A stretch of 9,434 nucleotides of DNA from Chloroflexia bacterium (GTDB taxonomy: Bacteria > Chloroflexota > Chloroflexia > Thermobaculales > Thermobaculaceae): positions 1-9,434 of the forward strand of contig JACDAU010000242.1 in assembly GCA_013695265.1 (NCBI GenBank), read 5' to 3'. This document shows, piece after piece, positions 7,301 to 9,434 of the stretch (the first letter of the stretch is position 1; each line of letters begins with the position of its first letter). Made by a program: the position numbers and the translations under genes. The notes under the pieces were generated by a model. That model did not search any database and was not told where the DNA came from. It saw nothing but the letters and a program-made list of their open reading frames with translations.

Positions 7301-7620
7301 GCCAGGAGCCGATACTCCATCGTGCATGGTTCGGCGGCATCGGTTGCGAGGACACTCTCCCGATCATCAGGGTGGAGCCGCTTTTCGCGGAGGTGGGGAT
7401 CGAGCAGCCATTCCTCCACCGAGTAGCCAAGTACCGGCTCGATTTGAGGGCTCACGTAGATCGGGACGCGACCGTCCGCAATTATGTCGACAAACGTAAT
7501 CGCGGGGAACTGCTCGACCAGGGCGCGAAACTGCGCGTCGAGATGGCGTTCCTCGCTCGCCCCCGGGCGACGCGAGGTTTCAGGCACCGTATCCTCAGTT
7601 CCCGGTTGCTCCGGCCGCAT
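4381..7620 (-). CDS. Soluble multi-PAS/GAF sensor histidine kinase
   Basis: A 1079-residue cytoplasmic sensor kinase. Domain order with rough residues: PAS 28-142, PAS 151-268, GAF 285-437, PAS 456-572, PAS 579-701, PAS 710-829, HisKA 845-915, HATPase_c 960-1072. The phosphoacceptor is H858 in SHELKTP; the N-box is NLLTNAVKYS (N971, N975), the G1 box DYGIGIP (D1003) and the G2 box GGLGLGLFISK. PAS domains end in recurring DIS/TERKRAE-type signalling-helix linkers. I see no signal peptide, membrane segment, receiver or HPt domain, and no LOV-type GRNCRFLQ motif, so the ligands are unknown. GxxGxGL in the ATP lid and a C-terminal PVLENGG end indicate a complete catalytic core. No response regulator gene is adjacent, so it is an orphan here. 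ATG 7620 is preceded only by a weak GGTAGAG. An IS lies about 130 bases upstream and could affect its expression. Confidence 0.93.
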   Translation of the reverse strand: MRPEQPGTEDTVPETSRRPGASEERHLDAQFRALVEQFPAITFVDIIADGRVPIYVSPQIEPVLGYSVEEWLLDPHLREKRLHPDDRESVLATDAAEPCTMEYRLLARDGHVVWVREESTATLDEAGQVTGRRGLLFDSTARQQEEEHLRQTEDRFRALMQNSQEIITILDPDGTIRYESPAIERVLGYPPEEFFGKQAREFIHPSDQERAAAAFEALQHDPAGGTTELRIRHADGSWRYMEAVITARMDQPGVQGIVINARDISERKDAERNLSRQSRYLTALHETTLGLINRLDPADLLQQIVERAGALVGTTHGYIYLAASDSDQVEVRVGTGVYARYVGYRAARAEGLAGRIWETGNPMVVDDYDTWPGRRADREHGLVHAVAGVPLRSGPDVIGVLALAYAEEGRRFGPNQEGVLSRFAELAAITLDNARHYTAAQAELTERRRVEAALRQGEERYRAVVEETAEGIFLADAQTKRVIESNAAFRRLLGYTAEELLGMTLYDFVAHDRESIDRNTLSVVTNRQHFIGERQHRRKDGTLVDVEARSSVISYDGRDVMCVAVHDVSERKRSQQALRESEERFQRAMVGANDGLWDWNLRTDEVYYSPRWKQMLGYADDELPNSFDEWRRRIHPDDLEPVLARLSGYLGGQAPTYEVEHRLRHRDGTYRWILSRGAAVRDADGKACQMAGSHSDITDRKRAEEELRRSEANLAAAQRIAHLGSWEWDIAADEERWSDEVYRIFGYEPQSFVPNYEVFKRCLHPEDRERVEQAVESSLRGEGMYDINHRIVRPDGTERVVHEQAEVRFDAEGRPERMVGTVYDITERTRAEQQHAQLLSEVEHALALRNQFLSIASHELKTPVTLLKGYAQLLEARARQKNDTGALKPLVTINRQVDRMTHLINDLFDVSRIESGSVHFDMRPFALDAALEEVLQDVRTSSPGFVLRSHHDAEDLWVRGDRLRIQQVVTNLLTNAVKYSGTRKEADVRIERNRGQAVISVTDYGIGIPRKQQEEVFLLYFRGANASINNYGGLGLGLFISKMIVDHHGGEIGVSSEEGKGSRFYFTLPVLENGGQVEQ

Positions 7621-7749
7621 CTCTACCGTCCTGCGTGTCGTACCTGCGGGGATGGTGCAGCCACGTCACCGGCAGCCTGCCCATCGCTGTGCCACATAGC
7701 GTAACACAAGGCGCCCGATTTTTGTGAAGCCTCATCACCGTGTATCTGA

Positions 7750-7768
7750 CTTGACGATGTCACATCAG
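7750..7768 (+). repeat. Left terminal inverted repeat of the IS
   Basis: Sequence cttgacgatgtcacatcag. It matches the reverse complement of 9289-9307 at 17 of 19 positions. It contains the perfect odd-centred palindrome GATGT-C-ACATC (7756-7766) and the last codon (TGA on the minus strand, 7767-7765) of the transposase. Confidence 0.85.
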
Positions 7769-9069
7769 GGTGGTGGGTCGATCCGCTGGCGTTTCTTGAG
7801 CCGGCTCCTGCGTGAGCGGGTGCGGTTGACCAGGTGCTCGACCACCAGTGAGGCGGCATCCTCGGGCGAGAGTCGCGGTAGTGGCAGCGCCGCTCGCAGC
7901 ATCTCCCGCACGTTCGCCGCCGAGAGCGCGGGCAGCACCTCCACCTCGAACTGTGCGGCCAGCGAGGGGTCCCGCCCCGCCGCCCGCGCCCACTCCAGCT
8001 TCGTCTCGGCGATGAACCACGTCGCCAGGACCGTCAGCGCCAGGTGGTGCTCCCACGCAGCGTACTTCTGCGCCCGCAACTCGTCCCAGCCCGCTTCTGA
8101 CTTCGCGTCCTGGTTCGCGCGCTCCACGAAGTAGCGCTGGCACTTGAGCCAGGCGAGGCGCTCCAGGGGGGCATCGGGGGCGGCGTTGGAGAGCGCGTAC
8201 GAGCGCTTGCCGTCCCCGCGCACACGCATCACCAGCCACTCCCGCACCGGCTGCCCGACGGCCGCCTGGCCCTTCTCATCGTTCTTGTACGTCGTCCATA
8301 CCGGCCTGGCCGCGAACTGGTCCTCGAGTTGCCCGCGCTCGGTGGCGCGCACCCGCACCCGCCGCCACTCGGTGTCGTCCAACTCGGCCACCCGTCGCAC
8401 CTCGATGGGCCGCCCCGGCGACAATACCCGCGCCTTGGTGGGCTTGCCCCCGCGGCGCCCGGGCTCGCGCGTCGGCACCCCCACCACCGGTTCCGTCAGG
8501 TATACCTGCGTACTCGCGGGGACTTCGGCCATATAGAGGATGCCGGCCCCGGCCATCTCGCGCCGCAGCCAGACGCTACGCCCGTACAGCGTGTCGCACG
8601 CCACCGCCTCATACGGCACGCGCGCCCGTTGGATCATCTCCCAGCCAAGCTCGATCTTCGTGCGGAACGCGCGGCCCTCGGGGATGCCCACCCGACGGCG
8701 CAGCTCGGCCTCCTCGTCGGCGAACCAGCGCTCGGGGATGAACAGCTCCCCGTCCACCCAGGCCCACAGTCCGACCCCGGCGTTGGCGTAGGCGAGGAAC
8801 GTCCCCACCTGGCTCATCTGGATGCTGCCCGTTCGGCCGTTGTGCTGCCTGCCCGCCCCCGCGCTCTTCTCGCCAGCCTTGACGTCAGCGCTCTCGTCGA
8901 GCAGCAGCATCCCGCCCCGGTCGACGCCGGGCGTGGCGGCGATCTCGGACTGGACCCGCTCGATCACCGCGCGCGCCGACCACGGGGAGTTGGACATGAA
9001 GTGCTGCAGGTTCTGGCCCGGCACCCCCGCCTGCCGCCCGATGCCGGTGAAGTCGCGCCCCTCCTTCAT
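7765..9069 (-). CDS. IS701-family DDE transposase (start uncertain, likely N-terminally truncated)
   Basis: 434 residues from the first usable ATG. The protein has an RNase-H-like DDE core of the IS701/DDE_5 type. The first acidic residue is D58 in LLLDESADVKAGEKSAG, followed by GRQHNGRTGSIQMSQVG (73-89) and VDGELFIPERW (105-115). The second is D159 in ACDTLYG. The likely catalytic Glu is E316 in RYFVERANQDAKSEAGWDE, followed by the helix HHLALTVLATWF. The C-terminus is basic (RSRRSRLKKRQRI). This ATG has no visible ribosome binding site, and conserved-looking coding sequence continues upstream without an ATG, GTG or TTG (described separately), so 9069 is probably an internal Met. The catalytic core is intact; whether a functional protein is made is doubtful. 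Confidence 0.85.
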   Translation of the reverse strand: MKEGRDFTGIGRQAGVPGQNLQHFMSNSPWSARAVIERVQSEIAATPGVDRGGMLLLDESADVKAGEKSAGAGRQHNGRTGSIQMSQVGTFLAYANAGVGLWAWVDGELFIPERWFADEEAELRRRVGIPEGRAFRTKIELGWEMIQRARVPYEAVACDTLYGRSVWLRREMAGAGILYMAEVPASTQVYLTEPVVGVPTREPGRRGGKPTKARVLSPGRPIEVRRVAELDDTEWRRVRVRATERGQLEDQFAARPVWTTYKNDEKGQAAVGQPVREWLVMRVRGDGKRSYALSNAAPDAPLERLAWLKCQRYFVERANQDAKSEAGWDELRAQKYAAWEHHLALTVLATWFIAETKLEWARAAGRDPSLAAQFEVEVLPALSAANVREMLRAALPLPRLSPEDAASLVVEHLVNRTRSRRSRLKKRQRIDPPP

Positions 9070-9264
9070 CCGCAGCAGCCCGCTCAGGTAGTGGTACGCG
9101 TGCTCGCCACCGTCCCGCGTGCGGGTGCGGAAGCCGGGTCCGTACCGCCCCCAGAAGCCGCGCAGTCTCTCGCCGAGATCCCCGATGACCTCCGCAGACA
9201 GCCCCCAGCGCTCCGGCTCGTATAGATCCGGTGTCTCGTCGTCGGTATTCGCATACCGCCAGTA
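9070..9264 (-). pseudogene. Start-less N-terminal part of the transposase reading frame
   Basis: The transposase frame stays open for 65 codons upstream of ATG 9069. It encodes protein-like sequence including DDETPDLYEPERWGLSAEV and then GRYGPGFRTRTRDGGEHAYH, ending YLSGLLRMKEGRDFTG where it joins the annotated part. The combination of E/R/W/G-rich helices directly ahead of the DDE core is typical of IS701-type N-termini. There is no ATG, GTG or TTG in these codons. The frame is closed by TAG at 9267-9265. Two codons earlier is ATG (9273-9271), preceded directly by a GGGGGTGGG purine stretch, so the original start may have been there. A GTG at 9278 and an ATG at 9254 exist in another frame and would need a frameshift to reach the core. 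Confidence 0.6.
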
Positions 9265-9288
9265 CTACCACATCCCACCCCCGCAGTG

Positions 9289-9307
9289 CTAATGTGACAT
9301 TGTCAAG
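9289..9307 (-). repeat. Right terminal inverted repeat of the IS
   Basis: Read on the minus strand it is cttgacaatgtcacattag, 17 of 19 bases identical to the left end. It contains the palindrome AATGT-C-ACATT (9301-9291). It also includes TTGACA, a perfect -35-like hexamer pointing into the transposase, but no convincing -10 element was found at the right distance. Confidence 0.85.
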
Positions 9308-9311
9308 CTCG

Positions 9312-9434
9312 TTACTCGTGAATGGTCCGCAGACGCGCCTCGACTTGCGGCGGAACGAGACCCGCAACGGAGCCTCCGAGCGTTGCAACCTCCTTCACCA
9401 GGCTAGAGGAGAGAAACGAATACTGGGCGCTGGT
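9312..9434 (-). CDS. coaD: Phosphopantetheine adenylyltransferase, C-terminal part
   Basis: Reading the minus strand from the right edge gives 40 codons and a TAA stop (9314-9312). The peptide TSAQYSFLSSSLVKEVA followed by LGGSVAGLVPPQVEARL matches the highly conserved end of CoaD, where YSFLSSSLVKE and the G-x-V-x-x-L-V-P-x-x-V pattern close the nucleotidyltransferase domain. CoaD catalyses the fourth step of coenzyme A synthesis, transferring AMP from ATP to 4'-phosphopantetheine. The SSS motif belongs to the nucleotide-binding ISSTxIR/SSSLVKE region of the family. The catalytic HxGH motif is beyond the window. The natural C-terminus (RLRTIHE) appears intact, so the IS that begins 4 bases later did not truncate the protein, but it has probably separated coaD from whatever followed it. 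Confidence 0.85.
   Translation of the reverse strand, partial: TSAQYSFLSSSLVKEVATLGGSVAGLVPPQVEARLRTIHE

Larger units (their letters stand above)
7750..9307 (-). mobile_element. IS701-type insertion sequence, about 1.56 kb
   Basis: A DDE transposase gene is bounded by imperfect terminal inverted repeats (core 7750-7768 and 9289-9307, 17 of 19 matching). The transposase stop codon lies inside the left repeat. The right end lies 4 bases after the coaD stop codon and the left end about 130 bases upstream of the kinase start. The ends are not exact: weaker similarity continues outward to about 7739 and 9318 (roughly half the bases matching), and I could not find a matching direct target duplication of the 4-bp CTAG-like type known for IS701 relatives. 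The transposase 5' end looks damaged, so this copy may be unable to move by itself. Confidence 0.8.

Noticed and set aside
4381..7620. Kinase as a blue-light LOV or hybrid kinase
   Set aside because: None of the PAS domains contains the LOV cysteine motif, and the protein ends at the ATPase domain without a receiver.
6469..7704. A 411-codon open frame on the plus strand, antisense to the kinase
   Set aside because: It lies opposite conserved PAS and GAF domains, shows no family motif and has no ribosome binding site.
7739..7775. Outward-facing promoter in the left IS end driving the kinase
   Set aside because: No pair of -35 and -10-like hexamers at acceptable spacing pointing toward the kinase could be found in the end or its flank.
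8329..9225. A 298-codon plus-strand open frame antisense to the transposase
   Set aside because: His/Pro/Arg-rich shadow of the DDE transposase gene with no motif of its own.
8885..9388. A minus-strand 167-codon open frame spanning the IS right end and the coaD tail
   Set aside because: It runs in other frames than both coaD and the transposase, and both of those have clear family matches over the same bases.

Overview
This is a high-GC bacterial window with both housekeeping and accessory genes. The rplU-rpmA-rpmE ribosomal cluster, a very large multi-PAS soluble histidine kinase, an IS701-type transposase and a maturation gene for [NiFe] hydrogenases would all fit a Gram-positive-like or Chloroflexota-type genome, perhaps Thermomicrobia-like. 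That placement is an impression from protein style and gene order. It has not been tested by a search.

Layout. Positions 1-269 hold the C-terminal part of the hydrogenase nickel-insertion GTPase HypB. It overlaps a GNAT acetyltransferase (266-874) by ATGA, and this is followed by what looks like the C-terminal remnant of a second GNAT (858-1016). A short mannosyl-transfer unit comes next: mannose-1-phosphate guanylyltransferase on the minus strand (1090-2175), divergent from a polyprenol-phosphate mannosyltransferase-like GT2 enzyme on the plus strand (2330-3148). The first would make GDP-mannose and the second would load it onto a lipid carrier. Their 154-bp divergent intergenic region carries promoter-like motifs in both directions. 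A strong promoter-like sequence with a perfect TATAAT then precedes rplU (L21), rpmA (L27) and rpmE (L31). L31 carries all four zinc cysteines and a disordered C-terminal extension that about doubles its length. A GC-rich hairpin lies between rpmE and the convergent kinase gene.

Positions 4381-7620 (minus) encode a 1079-residue hybrid-sensor-like but receiver-less histidine kinase: PAS-PAS-GAF-PAS-PAS-PAS-HisKA-HATPase_c. It has no membrane segments and no response regulator beside it. Upstream of it lies a roughly 1.56-kb insertion sequence (core inverted repeats 7750-7768 and 9289-9307) with an IS701-type DDE transposase. Its conserved reading frame extends about 65 codons upstream of the first usable ATG, but is cut by an amber codon two codons after a well-placed ATG. 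The element sits 4 bp beyond the stop codon of coaD, whose C-terminal 40 codons (9312-9434, minus) close the window.

I found no convincing new multi-gene system. The most interesting signals are at the IS: the two mismatches between its terminal repeats co-vary so that each end keeps an 11-bp palindrome, and the transposase 5' end appears to be disabled. The GNAT remnant and the L31 extension are also worth a look. No tRNA, rRNA, CRISPR array or riboswitch was recognised.
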